This document shows, one piece after another, positions 1 through 6,095 of a stretch of DNA of 10,890 nucleotides. The stretch spans positions 1 to 10,890 of the forward strand of contig PMCB01000044.1 in assembly GCA_003153955.1 (NCBI GenBank), written 5' to 3'. A program made the translations under genes and the position numbers. Source of the stretch: Dehalococcoidia bacterium. GTDB taxonomy: Bacteria; Chloroflexota; Dehalococcoidia; Dehalococcoidales; Fen-1064. The notes beneath the pieces were generated by a model, which was not told where the DNA came from, ran no database searches, and was given only the letters and a program-made list of their open reading frames with translations. Positions within the stretch are counted from its first letter, which is position 1. Every line of letters starts with the position of its first letter.

Positions 1-10
1 CACCTCTCTT
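1..10 (-). promoter_or_regulatory. Possible ribosome binding site of a leftward gene beyond the left edge
   Basis: Read on the minus strand, the last bases before the window edge are AAGAGAGGTG, a purine-rich Shine-Dalgarno-like string almost the same as the one in front of rpoB (TAGAGGTG). It lies about 130 nt downstream of a near-consensus leftward promoter. A start codon would fall a few bases outside the window, so the gene itself cannot be seen. Confidence 0.4.
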
Positions 11-17
11 CAACTGA

Positions 18-77
18 TTAGATATTATGCTGTTCTACGCAATGGTGATATTTGTATTCAAAATCAATAAACTCCAT
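18..77 (-). CDS. Candidate 19-codon leader ORF upstream of the off-window leftward gene
   Basis: A short ATG-to-TAA frame on the minus strand encodes MEFIDFEYKYHHCVEQHNI. It lies between the leftward promoter (147-175) and the Shine-Dalgarno-like string at the window edge, so it would sit in the 5' leader of the unseen gene. No good ribosome binding site precedes the ATG, and there is no run of one amino acid that would mark a classical attenuator peptide. An open frame of this size is easily found by chance in AT-rich DNA, so this is only a candidate. Confidence 0.13.
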   Translation of the reverse strand: MEFIDFEYKYHHCVEQHNI

Positions 78-146
78 TTAGTTTTCAGGTTTGGAGTATT
101 GACTTAAAAATAGACTTTATTTGAATAGGTATTATAATATCTCTAT

Positions 147-175
147 ATAATATGCTTTGAAAAATAAATTGTCAA
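147..175 (-). promoter_or_regulatory. Leftward sigma-70-type promoter
   Basis: On the minus strand a perfect -35 box TTGACA (175-170) is followed after 17 bp by the -10 box TATTAT (152-147). Transcription would start near 140 and run off the left edge. It lies downstream of the trpB2 terminator in the same direction, so it most likely serves an independent gene to the left. Confidence 0.7.
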
Positions 176-235
176 ACAATTTTAATGGTTGAAAACTACC
201 TTAACATAAGAAATAAAAATGGACCCTAATTCATA

Positions 236-270
236 AAAAAGCAGGCTGGGTTTTTCCCAGCCTGCTTTTT
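236..270 (-). terminator. Intrinsic terminator of trpB2
   Basis: A perfect 15-bp inverted repeat (236-250 with 256-270; GC core GCAGGCTGGG/CCCAGCCTGC) has a 5-nt loop. A-tracts and T-tracts flank it on both sides, so it can work in both directions. It begins 20 bases beyond the trpB2 stop codon and separates trpB2 from the leftward promoter that follows. Confidence 0.92.
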
Positions 271-289
271 ACTACCTGAACTGAAAGTG

Positions 290-1657
290 TTATTTAAGAT
301 TCACTTGGGGTAACTTCTTTTGAGCTTCTTTAATTTTCTCTTCAGGATATTCGAAATCTTCGAGTTTCCCTGACAGGTAAGCATCATAAGCGCCCATATC
401 AAAATGCCCGTGACCGCTGTGCGCTAATACAATTGTTTTAGATTTACCTTCTTCCCGACACTTGAGGGCTTCATCGATGGTGACTTTGATAGCGTGATCG
501 GTTTCGGGAGCGCTGATGTAACCTTCGGTGCGGGCGAATTTGATACCGGCCTCGAACGTTGCCAATTGCGGGACGGCAGTAGCTTCCAGATAGCCCAATT
601 TTACCAGATGACTGATAAGCGGGGACATGCCGTGATAACGCAAGCCGCCGGCATGAATCGGGGCCGGGACGAAATCGTGGCCCAGAGTATACATGAATGC
701 AATCGGAGCCATTCCGGCGACATCACCGTAATCGAAAGCCAGCAAGCCTTTAGTAATAGACGGTGAGCCGGTTGGTTCGACACAGATTAACCGGAGGTCT
801 TTTTTCTTCCCTTTAATTTTATCCTGGACAAAGGGCATCATCATACCACCGGCATTCGAGCCGCCGCCGACACAAGCGATAACGATATCGGGATAATCGC
901 CGATCTTTTCCATTAACTTCTTGGTTTCCAATCCGATGACGGTCTGGTGCAGGATGACATGATTCAAAACACTGCCGAGGGCATAGCGGGTGTCATCATG
1001 GGCAAAGGCGTCTTCGCAGGCTTCACTGATGGCAATACCGAGACTGCCGGGATGATTGGGATCCTCCGCCAGCATTTTCTGACCGATTTGGGTATCCGGA
1101 CTGGGACTGGGAACACATTTCGCGCCCCAGACTTCCATCAAATTACGCCGGTACGGCTTCTGCTGGTAGCTGACTCTGACCATGTAGACTTTCAGTTCAA
1201 TACCGAAGTACTGGCAGGCCATGGCCATGGCACTGCCCCACTGGCCGGCGCCGGTTTCAGTCGTTATACGTTTGATACCGGCCTTGTTATTATAGTAAGC
1301 CTGTGGAACGGCGGTATTCGGTTTGTGACTGCCCGCAGGACTGCTGTCTTCAAACTTATAGTAAATTTTGGCAGGAGTGTCCAAAGCTTTTTCCAGTTTG
1401 TGCGCCCGGAAAAGCGTGGTCGGCCGCCACAGGCGGTACACGGACTGTACTTCTTCCGGAATATCGATCCAGCGCTCTTTGCTGAATTCCTGTTTGTTGA
1501 TCTCATCGCAAAACAGGGGAGGGGGTAATTGCGTCGGTTCTTTAGTTCCCGGATGCAGAAGGGGCGGCAGCGGTTCCGGCAAATCTGCCTGGATGTTATA
1601 CCAGGCGGTCGCCAGATCTTTTTCGTCAAGGATAAATTTGGTCTGGTTTTTGTCCAT
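290..1657 (-). CDS. trpB2: Tryptophan synthase beta-like enzyme, long TrpB2 type
   Basis: This 455-residue PLP enzyme of the TrpB2 family would condense indole with L-serine to give L-tryptophan in the cytoplasm. Visible motifs are: RPTTL (78-82); GSHKPNTA with the PLP Schiff-base lysine K112; the ETGAGQWG loop (134-141) with the catalytic glutamate E134; the glycine-rich PLP phosphate loop GGGSNAGG (264-271); [12 protein letters not shown] (378-389); and HSGHGHFD (413-420) near the C-terminus. The longer N-terminal arm and the total length are typical of TrpB2, where ordinary TrpB is about 400 residues. No trpA or other trp gene lies beside it, in keeping with the view that TrpB2 enzymes work without the alpha subunit, perhaps on free indole. 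The ATG at 1657 is preceded by AGGAGTT (1670-1664) at good spacing, and the family N-terminus matches. A T-box upstream with a Trp specifier supports a role in tryptophan supply. The stop is followed by a strong terminator, so it is monocistronic. Confidence 0.95.
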   Translation of the reverse strand: MDKNQTKFILDEKDLATAWYNIQADLPEPLPPLLHPGTKEPTQLPPPLFCDEINKQEFSKERWIDIPEEVQSVYRLWRPTTLFRAHKLEKALDTPAKIYYKFEDSSPAGSHKPNTAVPQAYYNNKAGIKRITTETGAGQWGSAMAMACQYFGIELKVYMVRVSYQQKPYRRNLMEVWGAKCVPSPSPDTQIGQKMLAEDPNHPGSLGIAISEACEDAFAHDDTRYALGSVLNHVILHQTVIGLETKKLMEKIGDYPDIVIACVGGGSNAGGMMMPFVQDKIKGKKKDLRLICVEPTGSPSITKGLLAFDYGDVAGMAPIAFMYTLGHDFVPAPIHAGGLRYHGMSPLISHLVKLGYLEATAVPQLATFEAGIKFARTEGYISAPETDHAIKVTIDEALKCREEGKSKTIVLAHSGHGHFDMGAYDAYLSGKLEDFEYPEEKIKEAQKKLPQVNLK

Positions 1658-1663
1658 TTTATT

Positions 1664-1670
1664 AACTCCT
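1664..1670 (-). promoter_or_regulatory. Ribosome binding site of trpB2
   Basis: AGGAGTT on the minus strand stands 6 nt before the ATG at 1657 and decides the trpB2 start. An AT palindrome (AAAATATTTT, 1680-1671) lies directly upstream. The spacer TTAATAAA (1665-1658) is the exact complement of TTTATTAA (1773-1766) in the spacer of the upstream leader ORF, so a weak all-A/U pairing of the two start regions is possible. Confidence 0.8.
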
Positions 1671-1678
1671 AAAATATT

Positions 1679-1726
1679 TTATTCAGCTAATCGATTGTTT
1701 GAATATAGAGGACCGGTTGCTTTCAT
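1679..1726 (-). CDS. Candidate 15-codon ORF between leader peptide and trpB2
   Basis: The frame MKATGPLYSNNRLAE runs from an ATG at 1726 to TAA at 1681-1679. Its ATG lies 7 nt after the stop of the 10-codon leader ORF (1736-1734), and its stop lies 8 nt before the trpB2 Shine-Dalgarno. It has no strong ribosome binding site of its own, so translation would depend on re-initiation by ribosomes leaving the leader ORF. I do not recognise the peptide. It may be fortuitous; its main claim is its spacing between two better-supported frames. Confidence 0.22.
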   Translation of the reverse strand: MKATGPLYSNNRLAE

Positions 1727-1733
1727 CACATCG

Positions 1734-1766
1734 TTACATTCGCCAGTATCTTGTTGCTGTTACCAT
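1734..1766 (-). CDS. Candidate 10-codon Trp-containing leader peptide
   Basis: The minus-strand frame MVTATRYWRM ends in TAA. It is preceded by a strong Shine-Dalgarno GGGGAGG (1780-1774) with an ideal 7-nt spacer, better than the signal in front of trpB2 itself. One Trp codon (TGG, 1745-1743) is at position 8. The frame lies 40 nt downstream of the T-box terminator and 76 nt upstream of the trpB2 ATG, so it is translated only when the T-box reads through. A ribosome slowed at the Trp codon could change folding or translation of the region ahead of trpB2. The role is inferred: a known parallel is the short Trp-rich leader peptide downstream of the T-box in the B. subtilis rtpA operon, which has several Trp codons, while this one has a single codon. 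Confidence 0.5.
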   Translation of the reverse strand: MVTATRYWRM

Positions 1767-1805
1767 TAATAAACCTCCCCTGTCTCATTCAGAGTGAACT
1801 GCGGG

Positions 1806-1847
1806 AAAAACAAAAAGCCCCCCGCCTTATAAGGGGCGAGGGGCTTT
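1806..1847 (-). terminator. T-box terminator hairpin
   Basis: Directly after the T-box sequence the minus strand reads AAAGCCCCTCGCC, then a short CCTT..AAGG inner stem, then GGCGGGGGGCTTT and a run of T. The outer arms pair over 13 positions with one G-U. The 5' arm adjoins and competes with the antiterminator that contains the T-box bulge, so the hairpin forms when tRNA-Trp is charged and cuts transcription before trpB2. Confidence 0.93.
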
Positions 1848-2104
1848 CGCGATACCACCCTTGTTCGGTCAATCATACTCTAGATATAACTGACCCTCAT
1901 TACAGGTACAGATTTTATTCTTATACCCCGGGACTATAACGCTTCCCTCTGCGTCAAGACCTACATTTCCCGTCAGGGACTTTCGGTTTGCGGCTCCCAG
2001 ATCCATTCGATTTCTGCGCTGGTATCGGTTCACACCTGCCCCGACTCTCTGAACCCCGCTGGAAACTTACTATTCCTGTTCTCAGCCTTTACAACATCGA
2101 TTAA
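1806..2104 (-). promoter_or_regulatory. T-box riboswitch, tryptophan type, controlling trpB2
   Basis: The 300-nt leader on the minus strand has the T-box landmarks in order. Stem I has base GGCT/AGCC (2087-2084 with 1995-1992), AGTA of the specifier-loop motif (2071-2068), a distal stem GGTTC/GAACC (2055-2051 with 2031-2027), the AGAGAG bulge region (2050-2045) and a GGTGTG loop. The specifier loop reads GAA-TGG-A, giving the tryptophan codon UGG at 2005-2003. Stem III is an 11-bp helix with two G-U pairs and a 7-nt loop (1895-1867). The T-box itself is AGGGTGGTATCGCG (1861-1848), with TGG ready to pair with the CCA end of uncharged tRNA. A terminator follows. When tRNA-Trp is uncharged, the antiterminator forms and trpB2 is transcribed. 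The specifier assignment rests on the GAA-codon-A pattern and agrees with the gene controlled. Confidence 0.95.
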
Positions 2105-2110
2105 TTACTC

Positions 2111-2139
2111 AAGATATCATGACTTTGCAGATTTGTCAA
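2111..2139 (-). promoter_or_regulatory. Promoter of the T-box/trpB2 transcript
   Basis: On the minus strand TTGACA (2139-2134) and TATCTT (2116-2111) are separated by 17 bp, and TGA just before the -10 box makes an extended -10. The start would be near 2104, a few bases before the first T-box helix. Confidence 0.8.
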
Positions 2140-2183
2140 ATACCTGCTATGATTATCTTAGTAAATAAGCAAAAAAGACAGAC

Positions 2184-2212
2184 TTGACAGCCCCATATAA
2201 TCGTGGTATTAT
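2184..2212 (+). promoter_or_regulatory. Promoter of the rpoBC operon
   Basis: A perfect -35 box TTGACA (2184-2189) is followed after 17 bp by TATTAT (2207-2212). The start would be near 2219-2221, giving a leader of about 134 nt before rpoB. The promoter diverges from that of trpB2, with 44 bp between the two -35 boxes. A second TATAAT (2196-2201) lies within the spacer but has no -35 at proper distance. Confidence 0.82.
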
Positions 2213-2227
2213 TAAAATTTGTCAACT

Positions 2228-2305
2228 ATGCCTCAAAAACTTTTCGCCCTAACATTTTTTTCCCCTCAGAACGTCACTATGCCTATTAGTGTCCATTCAA
2301 CGTAG
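2228..2305 (+). CDS. Candidate 25-codon upstream ORF in the rpoB leader
   Basis: An ATG at 2228 opens a 25-codon frame (begins MPQKLFALTFF, ends SVHST) with TAG at 2303-2305. It starts only about 8 nt after the predicted transcription start, too close for a Shine-Dalgarno, so it would have to be translated as a near-leaderless frame. A second in-frame ATG (2279) sits in a repeat of the first start region (ACTATGCCT at 2225-2233 and 2276-2284). Coding is unproven and the frame may be chance. Confidence 0.15.
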   Translation: MPQKLFALTFFSPQNVTMPISVHST

Positions 2306-2353
2306 CACATCTATTTTGCGCCAAAGTATCAAGCTAATTTTAGAGGTGTTTTT

Positions 2354-5300
2354 ATGTCATTAGTACCCACTGTTTCAACCAAGTCGTCCGTTGCTCGTAA
2401 ATCTTATACCCGTCTGCCGCAAATTCTGGATGTCCCCGACCTTATTGAAATTCAGTTGGATTCGTTCCGTTGGTTTCAGGAAGAGGGACTAAAGCAGGTA
2501 CTGGAAGAAATATCTCCGATTAGTGATTTCACCGGCAATAAACTGGAACTCAGTTTCGTGAATTACGAATTCCGGGAACCGCGGCAATCTGAATATGAAA
2601 GCCGCCAGCATGACTTAACTTATGCCACTCCCCTGTATGTCCGGTCCAGATTACTAATCAAGGCTACCGGTGAAATCAAAGAGCAGGACATTTTCCTGGG
2701 CGATGTGCCGCTGATGACGGCAAAGGGTACCTTTATTACCAGCGGCGCCGAACGGGTTGTTGTCAGCCAGTTATTGCGCAGCCCCGGTGCTTATTTCACC
2801 AAAGAGGAAAATCCCGGCGGATTGAATTTATGCCACGCCAAACTCATTTCCAACCGGGGCGCATGGCTGGAATTCGATACCAGCACCGCCGATGTGATGT
2901 CCGTGAAAATTAACGGCAAGAGAAAGATTGCTATTACGACATTACTTCGCGCGCTCGGTTTTAACACCGCAGAGATTAACTCGATGTATGCCAAAGAAGA
3001 TAATTCGCCGAACCATCATTATATTAAGGCGACATTAGAACGTGACCCTTCAATTCATGATGAGTCCGAAGCACTTTTGGACATCTACCGCAAACTGCGC
3101 CCGGGCGACCCGCCAAGCATTGATAATGCTAAAAAATTAATTGAAGCTCAACTCTTCAACGCCCAGCATTATGACCTGGGAATTGTGGGACGTTATAAAT
3201 TGAACAAACGGTTGGGGCTCAATATTCCCGAAAGCCAGCGCTCGCTCACCAAAGATGATATTGTCGAAATCATCCGCCACATGATAATGGTCAATAACGG
3301 CAAAGATAATGTGGATGATATCGACCATCTGGGGAACCGCCGTATACGCACCGTCGGCGAATTAATACAGAATCAATTCCGCATCGGTTTGCTGCGGTTG
3401 GAAAGAGTTGCCAAGGAACGCATGAGCACTATCCCCATCGAAGTTGCGACCCCCAGTGTCCTGGTGAATACCAGACCGGTAGTCGCTTCTATCCGGGAAT
3501 TTTTCAGCAGTTCGCAGTTGTCACAATTCATGGACCAGCCGAACCCGCTGGCCGAACTGACGCACAAGCGGCGTCTTTCCGCCATGGGCCCGGGCGGCCT
3601 GTCCCGCGAGCGCGCCGGCTTTGAAGCCCGCGATGTTCATTATTCTCATTACGGACGCATCTGCCCCATCGAGACTCCGGAAGGCCCGAATGTCGGGCTT
3701 ATCGGTTCGCTGGCTATTTACGGTAAAGTGAACAAATATGGATTTATTGAAACACCTTACCGCAAGGTTATCCGCGAAACTAAAGAAATGAAGAATAAAA
3801 GCAAAGAACTGTTGGGGAAGACGATTCGGGAAGACGTCGTCGACAGCAAGAAAAAGACAATTGTCGAAGCCGGTACCATAGTCACTTCCGAAGTTCTGGC
3901 CAAATTGAACACCACCACCAGGAATATTCAGGTTGTTCCTTATGTTTCCGATGAAATCGAATATATGTCCGCGGACATGGATGAGAAATTCCCCATCGCT
4001 CAGGCCAATGCCCGTCTCGATGACAAAAATCAATTTTTAGATGAGCGTGTTGAAGCGCGTATCGGCGGCACCTACACCCATGAAATTCCGGAAAGAATCG
4101 AATACATGGATGTTTCGCCGAAACAAATCTTCAGTGTAGCTGCTGCCCTCATCCCGTTTTTGGAGCATGACGATGCCAACCGGGCGCTGATGGGTTCAAA
4201 CATGCAGCGCCAAGCCGTGCCTCTGCTCCATCCTTCTGCGCCCATCGTGGCTACCGGCATGGAACTGGAAGCTGCTAAAAACAGCGGACAGGTTCTGGTG
4301 GCGGATAATCCCGGCACGGTCACTTCGGTGACCAGCTCCGAAATTATTGTGACCAGAGAAGATGGAGAAAAGGACATCTACATCTTATTAAAATTTGTGC
4401 GCACCAACCAGGGCACCTGTATCAATCAGCGCCCCATTGTCAGTAAAGGGGACCGTGTGGAAAAAGGACAGGTATTGGTGGATAGCTCTTCTTCTGAACA
4501 GGGAGAACTGGCCCTCGGCCAGAATGTGGTCTGCGCTTTCATGAGCTGGCGCGGATACAACTATGAAGACGCTATTATTTTGAGCAGCCGGTTGGTAGAA
4601 AGCGATTCATTCACTTCCATACACATTGAAAAATATGAAGTGGAAGCAAGAGATACCAAACTCGGTCCGGAAGAAATCACCCGGGATATCCCGAATGTCG
4701 GTGAAGAAAGTTTACGGGAACTGGATGAACTGGGTATTATCCGCGTCGGCGCCAAAGTCGGCCCTGATGACATCCTTGTCGGCAAGATTACGCCGAAGGG
4801 AGAAACGGAATTATCCGCCGAAGAAAAACTGTTACGCGCCATCTTCGGTGAGAAAGCAAGGGAAGTTAAAGATACTTCTCTTAGAGTGCCGCACGGTGAG
4901 TGGGGCAAAGTTGTGAATGTCAGGGTTTTCACCGGCGATGAATTATCGGCCGGCGTCAATACCAAAGTGCAGGTCTGGATTGCGCAGAAACGGCCCATCT
5001 CTGTCGGTGATAAAATGGCCGGACGCCACGGCAACAAAGGTGTTGTATCCATCATCGCCCCGGCGGAAGACATGCCATTCCTGCCTGACGGAACACCCGT
5101 AGATATTGTTTTAAATCCCATCGGCGTACCTTCCCGTATGAATATCGGACAGGTATTGGAAACGCATATCGGCTGGGTTGCGCAGGTGCTGGGTTTCAAG
5201 GTGTTGACGCCTGTCTTTGACGGCGCCGATGACACCGACATTGAAGACGGTCTGGCCAGAGCCTGGATTGCTCAAACATCAGGCGCTGTCGAATTGGAAC

Positions 5301-6094
5301 CGGGGAAATATCATAAACCCATGAATCAGGAAGTCGCTAAAAAATGGGTGGAGAGCCGCGGCTATAGCGCCGATAAAGTATTCAACGAAAAACACCGCGG
5401 TCAAGCCACGGATGTCTGTCAGCGCATCTGGCTGGAGGATAACGGCATCAGCGCTAAAGACATGAAACCTCAAGCTGTATTGGATGTTATTCAAAAGCTG
5501 AAGGTAGACAAGAATTTAGTACCTCCGACCACCGGCAAGTTTATCCTGCGTGACGGATATACCGGCGAGACGTTTGACCAGCCTGTAACAGTAGGCAACG
5601 TCTATATCATGAAGCTCAACCATCTGGTTGAAGATAAAGTTCATGCCCGTTCCACGGGCCCATACTCCCTCATCAGCCAGCAGCCGCTCGGTGGTAAAGC
5701 TCAGTTCGGCGGACAGCGCTTCGGTGAAATGGAAGTATGGACGCTGGAAGCTTACGGTGTCGCCCACATCCTGCAGGAAATGTTGACGATCAAATCCGAT
5801 GATGTCACCGGACGTACAAAGGCTTACGAGGCCATCCTGAAGAATGAGGATATTCTGCAGCCCAGCGTACCCGAGTCGTTCAAAGTGCTGGTCAAAGAAC
5901 TGCAGAGCCTGGGGTTGGCAATCGAAGTTATTAACGAGGGGGAAGAAGATAAAACAGGCGCAATTAAAGGCCCGGAGACTCCGTTGCTGGAAGCAGAAGC
6001 CGGACCGGGCGGAGAAGCGTCTCCTGTTGCCGAAGGTGCAATTATTGACGAGGCAAAGCCAGAAACAGAGACTAAATCCGAAGAGGTAATTTAG
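2354..6094 (+). CDS. rpoB: DNA-directed RNA polymerase beta subunit
   Basis: This 1246-residue beta subunit forms, with beta', one side of the RNA polymerase active cleft and carries the rifampicin pocket. It is shorter than the 1342-residue E. coli protein. The N-terminus [21 protein letters not shown] (21-41) and [18 protein letters not shown] (131-148) are typical. The rifampicin cluster (387-411) keeps Q388, D394, H404, R407 and S409 (E. coli 510, 516, 526, 529, 531), so a sensitive enzyme is expected; the E. coli N518 position is proline (P396). [15 protein letters not shown] (440-454) follows. Active-centre lysines K887 and K895 lie in [13 protein letters not shown], and the beta-anchor/clamp segment [19 protein letters not shown] runs from 1087. 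The last 55 residues (1191-1246) form an acidic, low-complexity tail. The ATG at 2354 has TAGAGGTG five bases upstream. rpoC follows after one base. The usual rplJ/rplL genes are absent upstream. Confidence 0.99.
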   Translation: MSLVPTVSTKSSVARKSYTRLPQILDVPDLIEIQLDSFRWFQEEGLKQVLEEISPISDFTGNKLELSFVNYEFREPRQSEYESRQHDLTYATPLYVRSRLLIKATGEIKEQDIFLGDVPLMTAKGTFITSGAERVVVSQLLRSPGAYFTKEENPGGLNLCHAKLISNRGAWLEFDTSTADVMSVKINGKRKIAITTLLRALGFNTAEINSMYAKEDNSPNHHYIKATLERDPSIHDESEALLDIYRKLRPGDPPSIDNAKKLIEAQLFNAQHYDLGIVGRYKLNKRLGLNIPESQRSLTKDDIVEIIRHMIMVNNGKDNVDDIDHLGNRRIRTVGELIQNQFRIGLLRLERVAKERMSTIPIEVATPSVLVNTRPVVASIREFFSSSQLSQFMDQPNPLAELTHKRRLSAMGPGGLSRERAGFEARDVHYSHYGRICPIETPEGPNVGLIGSLAIYGKVNKYGFIETPYRKVIRETKEMKNKSKELLGKTIREDVVDSKKKTIVEAGTIVTSEVLAKLNTTTRNIQVVPYVSDEIEYMSADMDEKFPIAQANARLDDKNQFLDERVEARIGGTYTHEIPERIEYMDVSPKQIFSVAAALIPFLEHDDANRALMGSNMQRQAVPLLHPSAPIVATGMELEAAKNSGQVLVADNPGTVTSVTSSEIIVTREDGEKDIYILLKFVRTNQGTCINQRPIVSKGDRVEKGQVLVDSSSSEQGELALGQNVVCAFMSWRGYNYEDAIILSSRLVESDSFTSIHIEKYEVEARDTKLGPEEITRDIPNVGEESLRELDELGIIRVGAKVGPDDILVGKITPKGETELSAEEKLLRAIFGEKAREVKDTSLRVPHGEWGKVVNVRVFTGDELSAGVNTKVQVWIAQKRPISVGDKMAGRHGNKGVVSIIAPAEDMPFLPDGTPVDIVLNPIGVPSRMNIGQVLETHIGWVAQVLGFKVLTPVFDGADDTDIEDGLARAWIAQTSGAVELEPGKYHKPMNQEVAKKWVESRGYSADKVFNEKHRGQATDVCQRIWLEDNGISAKDMKPQAVLDVIQKLKVDKNLVPPTTGKFILRDGYTGETFDQPVTVGNVYIMKLNHLVEDKVHARSTGPYSLISQQPLGGKAQFGGQRFGEMEVWTLEAYGVAHILQEMLTIKSDDVTGRTKAYEAILKNEDILQPSVPESFKVLVKELQSLGLAIEVINEGEEDKTGAIKGPETPLLEAEAGPGGEASPVAEGAIIDEAKPETETKSEEVI

Positions 6095-6095
6095 A

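Noticed and set aside
947-1528. 193-codon open frame on the plus strand
   Set aside because: It lies antisense inside trpB2, whose catalytic motifs are intact; no start signals or recognisable protein features.
1751-1939. 62-codon open frame on the plus strand
   Set aside because: It overlaps the T-box and terminator on the other strand and has no start signal.
2196-2201. TATAAT as the rpoB -10 box
   Set aside because: Only 6 bp from the TTGACA; the TATTAT at 2207-2212 has the right 17-bp spacing.
4561-5241. 226-codon Ser-rich open frame on the minus strand
   Set aside because: Antisense to the conserved rpoB region with the active-centre lysines; Ser/Thr-rich composition is an antisense by-product.
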